This document shows positions 8,177 through 17,149 of a stretch of DNA of 64,000 nt, one piece after another (within the stretch, counting starts at the first letter, position 1; every line of letters begins with the position of its first letter). Below the pieces are notes generated by a model. It ran no database searches and had not been told where the DNA came from. It worked only from the letters and a program-made list of their open reading frames with translations. The position numbers were made by a program, and so were the translations under genes. This DNA is from CAZRCG01 sp964598565 (GTDB taxonomy: Bacteria; Bdellovibrionota; UBA2394): positions 1 through 64,000 of the forward strand of contig CAZRCG010000005.1 of NCBI GenBank assembly GCA_964598565.1. Direction: 5' to 3'.

Positions 8177-9937
8177 TTAGCACTTCTGCGGACGTCGATG
8201 ACGTATTTCGTAGAGCAATCGTTCTTTAAGTGCGTCACTACTTAGATTGCCGAGGCTCTCACCCCGCGCTGTCTTCATAGAGGCTGAACCACTCTCCACT
8301 TCTCGATCTCCGAGAACAGCCGTATACGGAATGCGCGACACAGAGGCGGCTCGCACTTTGCCGCCCATATTGCCTTCTCCGATATCGGCACGTGCGCGAA
8401 TGCCCAAGGCTTTGAGATCGCTTTCGAGACGAAGAGCGGCTTCGTTGTGATTCTCTCTTACCGGCACAATGGCAACTTGAACAGGAGCAAGCCAGGTCGG
8501 CAAATAGCCTTCGCAGTGCTCTAAATAGACGCCCAAAAATCTTTCAATTGTTCCGAAGGCCGCGCGGTGAAGCATCACAGGACGATGTCGTTTAGAGTCT
8601 TTGCCAACATACTCCAGCTCAAAGCGCTCAGGAAAATTATAGTCTAGCTGAAGCGTCGCAAGCTGCCAGGCGCGTCCTATGGCGTCTTTGATATGAAACT
8701 CGTACTTCGGCCCATAAAATCCGCCTTCACCAGGCTTGAGCTCATAGGCTGCGCCGCGACGCTTAAGAGCCAGCTCCAATGTTTGCTCAGCCTTGTCCCA
8801 AATCTCATCACTGCCCAGTCGTTTCTCAGGTCGCAGCGCCAATTTCAACGTATAGGCTCCTAGATCAAAGGCTGAATAGACCTCGTCGACAAATTCAAAG
8901 AATCGATCAATCTCTGCTTCGACTTGTTCTTCCATACAAAAAATATGGGCATCGTCTTGTGCAAACGATCGAACTCTCGTAATTCCATGCAGAGCTCCCG
9001 CCAATTCATTGCGATGCAATCGAGTAAACTCGGCTATTCGCAAAGGCAAATCTCGATAGCTAAAAAGTTTGCTGCGATAGAAAAGGCAGTGACCTGGGCA
9101 GTTCATCGGCTTCAAATAACTGGCGTGTTCTTCACCTTCTCGAAACTCAAACATATCTTCTCGAAAACTTTGAAGATGCCCTGAAAGGGCATAAAGCTTC
9201 GAATCAAAAAGCTGCGGAGTCATGACTTCTCGATAGTCATACTTTTGATAGAGCTCTCGTATAAAGTCGATCATCTGGTTGTATACCAAAGTACCTGGTG
9301 GGTGAAATACAGGGCTACCGGGAGCCCATTCGTGAAACGAAAACAAATCGAGACGCTGACCTAACTCACGATGGTCGCGCTTCTTGGCTTCTTCGAGCAT
9401 CGTGATATGCGCATCGAGTTCATCTTTCGTTGGGAAGACCGTTCCATACACGCGCTGCAATACCGGGCCCTTATCATTGCCCTTCCAGTAGGCGCCTGAA
9501 ATTTTCAACAATCGAAAATGTTTCAGCTCCCCCGTGAAACGAATATGAGGCCCTTCACAAAGATCAACAAACTCTCCTTGTTGGTAAAACGAAATGGCCT
9601 CCTCACTGGGAAACGAATCGACCAGCTCTACTTTATACGATTGATTTTGCTGTGCTAAAAAGGCCTTGGCCTCTTCACGAGGCTTTTCGGAGTAGAGAAC
9701 CTTAAAATTTTCTTTAACAATTTTTTTCATCTCCGCTTCGATGACGGGCAAGTCGTCAGGCGTAAGCGTTCGACCTCCAAGATCCATATCGTAAAAGAAT
9801 CCGTCTTCGGTCACGGGGCCCACGGTCAATTTCACGCTCGGAAATAAACGGGTGACTGCTTGGGCCATAAGATGCGCGCCCGAGTGGCGAAGCGCATGCA
9901 GATAATCTTTGTCTTGACGGCTTCGAAATTGTTCCAT
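8177..9937 (-). CDS. thrS: Threonyl-tRNA synthetase lacking the TGS domain
   Basis: 586 residues. The N-terminus starts directly at the editing domain (RHSGAHLMAQAV, the HxxxH motif, near residues 17-28). The class II catalytic core follows: zinc site MNCPGHC near 278-284, motif 2 TRLHRNELAGALHG, and motif 3 with RPVMLHRAAFGTIERF. The anticodon-binding domain is at the end (LPTWLAPVQVAIVPV). The usual N-terminal TGS domain of about 60 residues is missing. It cannot lie upstream, because the previous gene ends 3 bp before the ATG. Charges tRNA-Thr. Probably co-transcribed with the ATP-grasp gene upstream. Confidence 0.95.
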   Translation of the reverse strand: MEQFRSRQDKDYLHALRHSGAHLMAQAVTRLFPSVKLTVGPVTEDGFFYDMDLGGRTLTPDDLPVIEAEMKKIVKENFKVLYSEKPREEAKAFLAQQNQSYKVELVDSFPSEEAISFYQQGEFVDLCEGPHIRFTGELKHFRLLKISGAYWKGNDKGPVLQRVYGTVFPTKDELDAHITMLEEAKKRDHRELGQRLDLFSFHEWAPGSPVFHPPGTLVYNQMIDFIRELYQKYDYREVMTPQLFDSKLYALSGHLQSFREDMFEFREGEEHASYLKPMNCPGHCLFYRSKLFSYRDLPLRIAEFTRLHRNELAGALHGITRVRSFAQDDAHIFCMEEQVEAEIDRFFEFVDEVYSAFDLGAYTLKLALRPEKRLGSDEIWDKAEQTLELALKRRGAAYELKPGEGGFYGPKYEFHIKDAIGRAWQLATLQLDYNFPERFELEYVGKDSKRHRPVMLHRAAFGTIERFLGVYLEHCEGYLPTWLAPVQVAIVPVRENHNEAALRLESDLKALGIRARADIGEGNMGGKVRAASVSRIPYTAVLGDREVESGSASMKTARGESLGNLSSDALKERLLYEIRHRRPQKC

Positions 9938-9940
9938 GGC

Positions 9941-10951
9941 TTACTCTGCCACGCTTGTGGCTAGTTCGACAATTTTTGAAATCAGCTCATTGTAGGTATA
10001 GCCAGCCTTTCCAGCTGACTGAGCAAAATCATCTTCTGGAGCAAGCGACGGATTTGGGTTCGCCTCAATAAGATAGGCCTCTCCCCCGGCCGAAATACGA
10101 AAGTCGAAACGCGCATAACCATGGAGCTGCAAGATATCAAACGACTTCTTTGCAATCATAACAAGCTCCTGCTGCTGAGCCTCTGATAGATCTTTGGCAA
10201 ATTCCGTTCGAATTCCCCACCGCTTGCGGTATTCATCGTCCCACTTAGCCTTAAAAGTCGCAAACTTTGGCAGGTCTTCCGGAAACTCATTAAAACAAAG
10301 TTCCCGTATCGGCAAAACCTCGAGACGCTTTAGACCCAATACCCCCACATAAAACTCTCGCCCCGACAGAAACTCTTCAATAATCACATCACATTGATAT
10401 TTCGAGTGAAGGTAGTTCACTCGCTCAAGACAGTCTTTCTCCTGAGAAACAAACGAGTCTCGAGATATTCCTTCTGATCCCTCCTCAGCCATCGGTTTCA
10501 CAAAGGCTGGATAAGCAAAAGACTTCAGTTTTTTTAAGGGGCGCTTTCTTCGTGATATGGTCCAGCGAGGAACTCGAATACGATGGTGCGATAGAATTTT
10601 TTTACTGAGACCTTTATCTTGGCAAAGAGATAAACCTAAGGGGCGAGTACCCGTATACGCAATACCTAGAAGATCAAGCAATGCCGCTAGATGAGGCTCT
10701 CGATCTCGTCGGCCTGCAAAACTCTCTGCCATATTAAAAACCAAATCGGGCTTGAGCGCTTTTAACTCTAGAACTAAACGATAAATATCGCCGTAAACTC
10801 CCAGAAGTACAGGCTCATGCCCTGCAGATTCGAGGGCGCGAAAGATGGCCCGCTCCGACTCCCAGTCCGCCTGATCCATGTACTCCTCATAATCATGGTT
10901 CGGCGGAGGCTCTACCGAAATATCAAACAAAATCACGATTTTCAGAGACAT
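9941..10951 (-). CDS. ATP-grasp ligase of the D-Ala-D-Ala ligase type
   Basis: 336 residues. The N-terminal lobe is KIVILFDISVEPPP...LKPDLVFNMAESFAG, with the NMAE equivalent of the Ddl N(x)heG segment. The ATP-grasp core has YPAFVKPMAEEGSEGI near residues 147-162 and DVIIEEFLSGREFYVGVLG. The metal-binding end is YARFDFRISAGGEAYLIEANPNPSL, with the D..., E.N.NP metal ligands. Closer to generic Ddl-like proteins than to classical Ddl, so the substrate is uncertain. A zinc-metallopeptidase gene lies 4.5 kb away. It could act in peptidoglycan or small-peptide synthesis. Confidence 0.8.
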   Translation of the reverse strand: MSLKIVILFDISVEPPPNHDYEEYMDQADWESERAIFRALESAGHEPVLLGVYGDIYRLVLELKALKPDLVFNMAESFAGRRDREPHLAALLDLLGIAYTGTRPLGLSLCQDKGLSKKILSHHRIRVPRWTISRRKRPLKKLKSFAYPAFVKPMAEEGSEGISRDSFVSQEKDCLERVNYLHSKYQCDVIIEEFLSGREFYVGVLGLKRLEVLPIRELCFNEFPEDLPKFATFKAKWDDEYRKRWGIRTEFAKDLSEAQQQELVMIAKKSFDILQLHGYARFDFRISAGGEAYLIEANPNPSLAPEDDFAQSAGKAGYTYNELISKIVELATSVAE

Positions 10952-11016
10952 TCATCTCTAAGAATAATCTATTTTGCTCGCAGTGGCATGAAGGTATTGC
11001 TATCGTCGCAGCAGCA

Positions 11017-12054
11017 ATGTCTTTGATAAAATGTGCACTTCATCTTGCTGATCAACGATGGGTCCCTGATGGACTCGTAAGACTTGGAATTCGCGGCCTC
11101 ATCCGCAAAAGACTTTTGGCGCGACCTGCCAATGCCGCGCAACGAGCCTTGGCCTATCGGTCGCATTTAGAAGCGATGGATCATTCTTCGATTGCCATTG
11201 AGACCAGAAAAGCCAATGAGCAGCATTACGAGTTGCCTCCCCCATTTTTTGAAATGGTGCTGGGACCCTACGTAAAATACAGCAGCTCGTATTTTGAGTT
11301 TCCAGAGCAAGGGTTGGGCGAAGCAGAAGAGGCAATGCTAAAACTCTATGAGGAGCGATCTCAACTGAGTGATGGTCTCGATATTTTAGAATTGGGTTGT
11401 GGGTGGGGCTCGCTCACATTGTGGTTAGCCAAGCGTTTCCCTGGCTCTCAAATTACGGCCGTTTCAAATTCACCGCCCCAAAAAAACTATATTTTGGAGA
11501 CGGCTCGTCGACGAGGCTTGGCGAATATTGATGTTATCACGGCCGATATCAATACTTTTGAAACTGCAAAACGATTTGATCGCATTATCTCGATCGAAAT
11601 GTTTGAGCATCTTAGAAATTATCGCTTACTCTTTGCTCGCCTGTCGCAGTGGCTTAAAAACGACGGCCTTGTTTTTGTTCATATTTTTTGTCATCGAGAC
11701 TTCCCTTATTTCTTTAATAGCATCAGCGATGACGATTGGATGAGTACTCATTTTTTCAGTGGCGGGCATATGCCGGCCTTCGATTTGTTCGAAAGATTTT
11801 CAGAACATCTCAAGGTAACCAATAAATGGTTTCTGAATGGGCATCACTATGCCCGATCTTGTGAGTGGATGTTGAAGAATATGGATTCTCATGCTGACGC
11901 CATCTTAAAAATTTTCTCTGAGGTCTACGGAAAGGGACGCGAGAAGCTTTGGTTTCAGCGTTGGCGAATTTTCTTTATGGCCTATGCTGAACTCTTTTGG
12001 TTTCGAAAAGGTCAGGAGTGGGGTGTGGCCCATTATCAACTAAAGAAAGTCTGA
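11017..12054 (+). CDS. SAM-dependent methyltransferase, CFA-synthase family
   Basis: 345 residues. The SAM-binding motif LDILELGCGWGSLTLWLAKR is near residues 121-140, with ITAVSNSPPQKNYI, VITADINTF and ISIEMFEHLRNY following. These are the class I methyltransferase motifs of the cyclopropane-fatty-acid-synthase superfamily. The N-terminal layout (EQHYELPPPFFEMVLGPYVKYSSSYF) resembles the coclaurine N-methyltransferase-like branch, so the product need not be a cyclopropane lipid. Divergent from the ATP-grasp gene and convergent with the DUF1365-CFA synthase gene. The close presence of a second CFA-family enzyme suggests a lipid substrate (inference). Confidence 0.85.
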   Translation: MSLIKCALHLADQRWVPDGLVRLGIRGLIRKRLLARPANAAQRALAYRSHLEAMDHSSIAIETRKANEQHYELPPPFFEMVLGPYVKYSSSYFEFPEQGLGEAEEAMLKLYEERSQLSDGLDILELGCGWGSLTLWLAKRFPGSQITAVSNSPPQKNYILETARRRGLANIDVITADINTFETAKRFDRIISIEMFEHLRNYRLLFARLSQWLKNDGLVFVHIFCHRDFPYFFNSISDDDWMSTHFFSGGHMPAFDLFERFSEHLKVTNKWFLNGHHYARSCEWMLKNMDSHADAILKIFSEVYGKGREKLWFQRWRIFFMAYAELFWFRKGQEWGVAHYQLKKV

Positions 12055-12143
12055 GAAAGACCGCTAAAGAAAGCCCGGGAGGCTAGGGGTCTGACCAAAA
12101 ATTCTCTCCGCAGAGAACCAGAAATAGCTTTCCAACCAAACCT

Positions 12144-14171
12144 CTAGACCTTGATAGGTCGCTTCCAAACCATTTGATGCGTATTGAGAACCTTCGATCG
12201 AAAGCCTGCTTCGCAGTAGCTAAAATAATAGTGCCATTGCCGTACAAAAGACTCTCCAAACCCAAGGTCTTTGACTTTAGTTTGAACCTGAAGAAACTGC
12301 TCATCCCAGAGTTTAAGGGTTTTTGCATAGTGCTCACCAATATTTTGGGTGCTGTCGAGTAGAAACGACGAACCTCTCTGAGCACTCTCGACCAAAGCTG
12401 AAAGTGATGGCACGACGGCGCCAGGAAAAATATAGTGCTGAATCCAATCTGGATTCTTTCGGTACGAGTCATAGCGTTGATCGGCAATCGTAATAGCCTG
12501 TAAAACCAACGAACCGGTCGGCTTCAGCAATTGATCGCAGATTTTGAAAAAATGCTCCAAATGCTCGTGACCAATGGCCTCAATCATCTCGATCGACACG
12601 ATGGCATCAAATGGCTTTCTGGAGTTCTCATCTTTCAAAAAGTCTCGAAAATCGCAAAAAACAAAACGAACCTTATTTTCCAACCCTTTCTCTTGGGCTC
12701 GCTGCTGAGCATAGGCGAGCTGATCTCGTGACAACGTTAGGCTCGTCACGCGACAGTCTTTGGTCTCTGCAGCTCGAATCGCGAAGCCCCCCCAACCCGA
12801 GCCAATCTCAAGCACATGATCTCCCGGCTGGATCTGCGCACGCTCTATGAGACGATCATACTTCTCAATCTGGGCTTCCTCTAGACTAGCGTCGGGCCTA
12901 CGAAAAAAAGCCGCCGAGTAGGTCATCGTCTTATCGAGAAAAAGCCTGAAAAGATCATTTCCAAGATCATAGTGGTCGTGAATATTTTTTTTCATTTGCG
13001 ACGACGTATTTCGCTTTAGAAAATGTTGAAACGAAAGTATGCGGTGCGAGAGCCAAGTCGATACAAGCGATCGATCGTCGATTCTGTTAAAATTCTGAAC
13101 AAAAAGAGCTAGTAAATCGCTGAGGTGCTCTATATCAAAGAGCCCTTGAACATAGGCCTCTCCAAGACCAACATCACCCCTGCATGCGCAAAGCCAAAAA
13201 AAATCGTAACTATGAATATCAAGTTCCAAAAAGCTGTCGGCTTCTAAATCGCCAACCGTCAAAACCTCGTGAGAAGGCAATCTTAAGCGCAAAGCAGCCC
13301 CCTTTAGGCTATTCAAAAAACGTAAAACGACTTTCATCGCCAATTTTTGAAGCAGGGTAGGAGACTTAACCTGAACAGTCTTGTCATGATGGGCAATGGG
13401 CTTTGAATAGACCTTCAATCTCTTTTCGTAGTGCAGGCGAGCCGCCTGCCACAGAATTCTTGGCATCGTAAGAAAAGCCGTAAACGGAAAACGCACGAAA
13501 GTCTTGAAAAGATTTTTGAAATTTAGTGGGTACGCTTTACCCCTGATATGGGAATAAAAGAGGCTCTGGTTATTAGACAGAATCTCGATTTTTACTTCAA
13601 TATCACTTTCGAATTTAGAAAACGAAAATCGATAGTCCCCCTGCAAATCGTAAAACGGCGACACATGAAATACTCTGGGTTGAACAAGGCCACGGGACCT
13701 CGTCGAAACTTCGTTAGTCGATAAAGATGGAGCGGAGGTTTCAGCAATAAAGTAGTAGTGCCGCTCCCCAAACGTATTGTTTACTTCGGCAAGATGCGCC
13801 ACAACCTCGTTGTTCTCGCCAAAAAAATAGTAGAAAGAAACGGGATTAAACGCATAGTTGAAAAATCGGGCTCCGGTCACTAGCGAGATACGCTTGACCA
13901 ACGAGGGGTCGATGCCTTCGTGCTGCAGAAAGGAGTAGAGTCTTTCTCTCAGACTAGTGCCCTCAAAGCCAACGGCATAATCTCTCTCCCAAATAGAAGC
14001 GACGGCATATCTATTCACACCGAATAAAAGAGGAGTTTGAGACCGCGAATTTGCAAAAGCCTCAAGATCATCAAGATCGATCTGAAAAAAATACACAGGA
14101 TATCGAAATTGATGAATCACAGGAGATTTGCGAATATGCAAAATCTCCCCCCAACAAACTGCCGACGTCAT
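12144..14171 (-). CDS. DUF1365-cyclopropane fatty acid synthase fusion protein
   Basis: 675 residues. Residues 1-250 are a DUF1365 domain: HQFRYPVYFFQIDLDDL, TGARFFNYAFNPVSFYYFFG, HVSPFYDLQGDYRF. Residues about 290-675 are a full CFA synthase: NIHDHYDLGNDLFRLFLDK, SAM motif VLEIGSGWGGFAIRAAE near 453-469, SIEMIEAIGHEHLEHFF, and the C-terminal FVRQWHYYFSYCEAGFR. There is no stop or start between the halves. In most proteobacteria I know these are two neighbouring genes, next to a FAD oxidoreductase like the one just upstream. CFA synthases add a methylene or methyl from SAM to unsaturated phospholipid acyl chains; the DUF1365 role is unknown. It follows the oxidoreductase gene by 6 bp, so an operon is likely. 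Confidence 0.9.
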   Translation of the reverse strand: MTSAVCWGEILHIRKSPVIHQFRYPVYFFQIDLDDLEAFANSRSQTPLLFGVNRYAVASIWERDYAVGFEGTSLRERLYSFLQHEGIDPSLVKRISLVTGARFFNYAFNPVSFYYFFGENNEVVAHLAEVNNTFGERHYYFIAETSAPSLSTNEVSTRSRGLVQPRVFHVSPFYDLQGDYRFSFSKFESDIEVKIEILSNNQSLFYSHIRGKAYPLNFKNLFKTFVRFPFTAFLTMPRILWQAARLHYEKRLKVYSKPIAHHDKTVQVKSPTLLQKLAMKVVLRFLNSLKGAALRLRLPSHEVLTVGDLEADSFLELDIHSYDFFWLCACRGDVGLGEAYVQGLFDIEHLSDLLALFVQNFNRIDDRSLVSTWLSHRILSFQHFLKRNTSSQMKKNIHDHYDLGNDLFRLFLDKTMTYSAAFFRRPDASLEEAQIEKYDRLIERAQIQPGDHVLEIGSGWGGFAIRAAETKDCRVTSLTLSRDQLAYAQQRAQEKGLENKVRFVFCDFRDFLKDENSRKPFDAIVSIEMIEAIGHEHLEHFFKICDQLLKPTGSLVLQAITIADQRYDSYRKNPDWIQHYIFPGAVVPSLSALVESAQRGSSFLLDSTQNIGEHYAKTLKLWDEQFLQVQTKVKDLGFGESFVRQWHYYFSYCEAGFRSKVLNTHQMVWKRPIKV

Positions 14172-14177
14172 TAATCC

Positions 14178-15446
14178 CTAAAGCCTTTCGCCCCAAGACT
14201 CTGCCATAGTGACGGCACTACGAAGCGCATCTTCATGAAATCCGTATCCGAAATAAGACCCCACAAAATAGAGAGGCCCCTCGCGGTTCAGTTCCTGCAA
14301 GCGTTCCTGAATCCGAAATGTTGTAAGGTCGAAGCGGGGATGCCGATAGTGGATCTCTTTGATGATAGACTCGTCTCTAGGTTTTCGCGGCGGATTAAGA
14401 GTCACCAAATAGCGACGCTGCGATTGCAGGCCCTGCAATCGATTCATGTCATAAGTGACCGAAACCTCAGCAGACGAACACGATGAATAATTCCACGACG
14501 CCCAAGACGCCATTCGTGGGGGCATAAGCGAGGTATCAGTATGAAGGAACGTGGCGTTATCATTGTATTTCCACGGGCCCAACAGCTGCTTCTCCAGAGA
14601 AGTTGGTTCCTTCAATAGTCGAAGAGCTTGGTCGGCCTGTGTGGCTAGAATAACGGCATCAAAATACTCAGAGGAGTGTTCAAAATCAATTTTTACGGCG
14701 CCTCGCGATGAGTGTTCCGCAGTCTCTCGCGTGATCAATTTTGCGGGAGAGTTCACAACAATCTTGCCTTTAAAGGATTCTTGAAAGGCTTTGATATATG
14801 AATGACTGCCGCCGACAACGGTCTGCCACTGTGGACGATCCGCCAGGTTCAAAAGGCCGTGATTCTTAAAGAAAGCAAAAATACTTTCTGCGGGATAATC
14901 ATCTATCATATCGGCTGGGGTCGACCAAATCGATGCCGCCATGGGAATCAAATAAGAGTCTACAAAAAATTTCGAGAAACCATATCGGCTGATAAAATCA
15001 CGCAGCGTCATGCCTCGCGCTTCGCCTTTTTCCAGCGACAACAACGCCTTCACACAAAAATTTTTTATCTCTAAAAGAAAACACCAGAATTTTGGCGACA
15101 ATAAATGTCTTCGCTGAGCAAAGAGACCGCGCATATTAGCGCCTGAGTAACAAAAGCCAGTTTCAGGATTGTGAAATCCAAAGGACATATCCGCTGAACG
15201 CACGGGCACCTTTAGTTTAGTGAAAAATTGATGCAAGAGTGGATAAGTGCGGTCATTGAGAACGATAAATCCAGTATCTACCGAGACTCTCTGACCTTCT
15301 TCCAAAATATCGACCGTATGAGTATGCCCCCCTAAACGATCGCTCGCCTCAAATAGAGTCACATCATGCTTTCGGGAAAGTAAATGAGCTGAGGCTATTC
15401 CTGATATACCGCTCCCTATAACGGCCACTCGTCTCATCTTCCTCAC
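14178..15446 (-). CDS. FAD/NAD-dependent oxidoreductase, amine-oxidase type
   Basis: 422 residues. The dinucleotide-binding motif VAVIGSGISGIASAHLLSRK lies at residues 7-26, followed by LFEASDRLGGHTHTV. The C-terminal FAD motif is GPLYFVGSYFGYGFHEDALRSA. This matches the predicted NAD/FAD-binding COG2907 family. In many proteobacteria such genes sit next to DUF1365 and CFA synthase genes, as here, and some act in lipid desaturation or modification such as furan fatty acid formation. The exact reaction here is inferred, not shown. It leads the two-gene operon. Confidence 0.85.
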   Translation of the reverse strand: MRKMRRVAVIGSGISGIASAHLLSRKHDVTLFEASDRLGGHTHTVDILEEGQRVSVDTGFIVLNDRTYPLLHQFFTKLKVPVRSADMSFGFHNPETGFCYSGANMRGLFAQRRHLLSPKFWCFLLEIKNFCVKALLSLEKGEARGMTLRDFISRYGFSKFFVDSYLIPMAASIWSTPADMIDDYPAESIFAFFKNHGLLNLADRPQWQTVVGGSHSYIKAFQESFKGKIVVNSPAKLITRETAEHSSRGAVKIDFEHSSEYFDAVILATQADQALRLLKEPTSLEKQLLGPWKYNDNATFLHTDTSLMPPRMASWASWNYSSCSSAEVSVTYDMNRLQGLQSQRRYLVTLNPPRKPRDESIIKEIHYRHPRFDLTTFRIQERLQELNREGPLYFVGSYFGYGFHEDALRSAVTMAESWGERL

Positions 15447-15494
15447 TTCTAGGCCTATAAATCTCAGAAGGCAAAAAGAATCGACTCTCCTGAC

Positions 15495-16511
15495 TCAAAC
15501 ACCTCTTCTAAAATGTCCCGTGAATAAGTAATGTGTAACCAGTGTCGTAAGAAACGAAGAGACCATCAAAAGACTGCGTCTCTCGTCATGCTTTAGAACC
15601 AATTTAAGCTCGTAACATCGATGAGTTAACCTCTGAATGAGGCCCGAGATAGTGACTTTGCGCTCACCCGTCCACAATGACACGGTCTCTAAAAGCTCGC
15701 GTCTCGCAGAACGCATGAACGCGTACGCACTAATGCCGGCGGAATTCTCAGCTTGAGAATTAACAAAAATCTCGAGCAAATCACGATCATAGAAATCTGG
15801 ATAGTCCTCGGCGAAAGTTTTTCGCTTTGCTTCGTAATAGCGATGAAGTGTTTTTTGAAGATATCGCGCATCCGACATCATTCGTCCTCGTGGCTCGGGC
15901 CGATCTACTCCTCTAAATTCTGCGCAGAGTTTCTCTACAAATTCTAATTTCTTAAAAGCTCCCCAGTCTTTATAGCGCTCTTGCCACTGAGAGGCTGGGT
16001 CCAACCACACCGCAAACGTTTCAGCGAAATCTTCGTCTGGATGGGCTTGCGCGTACCACTGAGGAATATTGTGTACAAAATTTCTGCTATAGGGGCGCGG
16101 GCGATAAGCATCAGGATCATAGTGCTCTGTGGGAGAGCCAAACAACTTCTGCCAAGTTTTACGTTTGGAGACATGAAACGTATGATCAAACGCATGACCT
16201 AACTCATGTCGAAAAAGTTTTTTAAAATCGACAGTGTCTTCGCCTTCGCACTCAAGCATCAGACGTTTCTCAAGCAATCTCAATCGCGGATGCGCCAAAA
16301 AAAATGGTACCGCCACAGCGGATACACCCGCGGGAGAAAACCACTCATCTCCGAAGTAGATTCTCGGCTTAAATAAAAGTCCTCTGTCTCGCAGTTCTTG
16401 GAGCACCTCCTGAATTAGAGGGCTCACCATGCACGACGCCGGATCAAGCTTTAAGTCTTTGATTCTCCACTTAAGGAGGGCTTCGTCATTGAGTGTTTCC
16501 CAGGAGTCCAT
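15495..16511 (-). CDS. Putative zinc-binding metallopeptidase
   Basis: 338 residues from the ATG at 16511; an in-frame GTG at 16541 would add ten. The active-site motif HELGHAFDH is near residue 102 (HExxH), and HPDEDFAETFAVW about 65 residues later supplies the likely third metal ligand. The pattern fits the putative zinc-binding metallopeptidase family. No signal peptide is visible, so it looks cytoplasmic. The remaining C-terminal half is helical and unassigned. Substrate unknown. It is divergent from the small helical protein at 16569. Confidence 0.75.
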   Translation of the reverse strand: MDSWETLNDEALLKWRIKDLKLDPASCMVSPLIQEVLQELRDRGLLFKPRIYFGDEWFSPAGVSAVAVPFFLAHPRLRLLEKRLMLECEGEDTVDFKKLFRHELGHAFDHTFHVSKRKTWQKLFGSPTEHYDPDAYRPRPYSRNFVHNIPQWYAQAHPDEDFAETFAVWLDPASQWQERYKDWGAFKKLEFVEKLCAEFRGVDRPEPRGRMMSDARYLQKTLHRYYEAKRKTFAEDYPDFYDRDLLEIFVNSQAENSAGISAYAFMRSARRELLETVSLWTGERKVTISGLIQRLTHRCYELKLVLKHDERRSLLMVSSFLTTLVTHYLFTGHFRRGV

Positions 16512-16568
16512 GATTTTCACTTGGTTCTCACAGAGATTCACGATAACGTCAATGCGACTGGAGGTGAC

Positions 16569-17117
16569 ATGAGCTCATCAAATAATCCCCTAGATCCCCT
16601 CAGAAAAAGCCAAGAAGAAGAGTACTTTAGGAAGCAGAATGCGGAGATGGCGGCCAAACTTAAGGGCCGACTATCGATGAAGGAAGCGGGAATTGAAGAT
16701 CCCGAGCTTGCCGACGCCCTGACCCGCGCGGGGTATACGGCCGACTCTGTCAGGGCACTGTTTCTCGTGCCTCTGTTCGAAGTCGCTTTGGCTGACCATA
16801 ATATTCAGCCAGAAGAAAAAACGTTGCTGTGGGCTTGTGCCCAAGAACGGGGCATTGAAAAAACAAGTGAAGCTCACAGAATTCTTGAAGATTGGGTGCG
16901 TACAGAGGGTGACGCTGAGAGCTTTCTTAGGGCCAAGCAACTGCTGGGCCCCTTGCTAGAAGAAGTGAAACGAGAGCAGAAAGAACAGTGGTTGCTCGAC
17001 GCTGCCGAGAGAATCGCCACAGCTGCGGGTGGTCTTTTTGGTTTGGGTATGGGCGCAAAAAAATCAAAGGCTGAAGCGGCCCTTGTGGAACGCTTGGAAA
17101 AGAAACTTAAACCCTGA
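16569..17117 (+). CDS. Unknown helical protein, TerB-like segment
   Basis: 182 residues. The ATG at 16569 is chosen because GGAGGTGAC precedes it at ideal spacing; a longer frame back to 16521 lacks this. The middle part (LVPLFEVALADHNIQPEEKTLL) has the acidic DxxIxxEE pattern of TerB-like helical proteins. A Gly-rich turn (GGLFGLGMGAKK) and a lysine-rich end follow. No signal peptide or membrane helix. Function unknown, and the TerB resemblance is only suggestive. Confidence 0.7.
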   Translation: MSSSNNPLDPLRKSQEEEYFRKQNAEMAAKLKGRLSMKEAGIEDPELADALTRAGYTADSVRALFLVPLFEVALADHNIQPEEKTLLWACAQERGIEKTSEAHRILEDWVRTEGDAESFLRAKQLLGPLLEEVKREQKEQWLLDAAERIATAAGGLFGLGMGAKKSKAEAALVERLEKKLKP

Positions 17118-17149
17118 CCAATACAGATTTTAGACATTCCCGCGCTTGG

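Noticed and set aside
12060..12110. Hairpin AGCC/GGCT between the methyltransferase and the fusion gene
   Set aside because: Four-pair stem and no T-run, so not convincing as a terminator.
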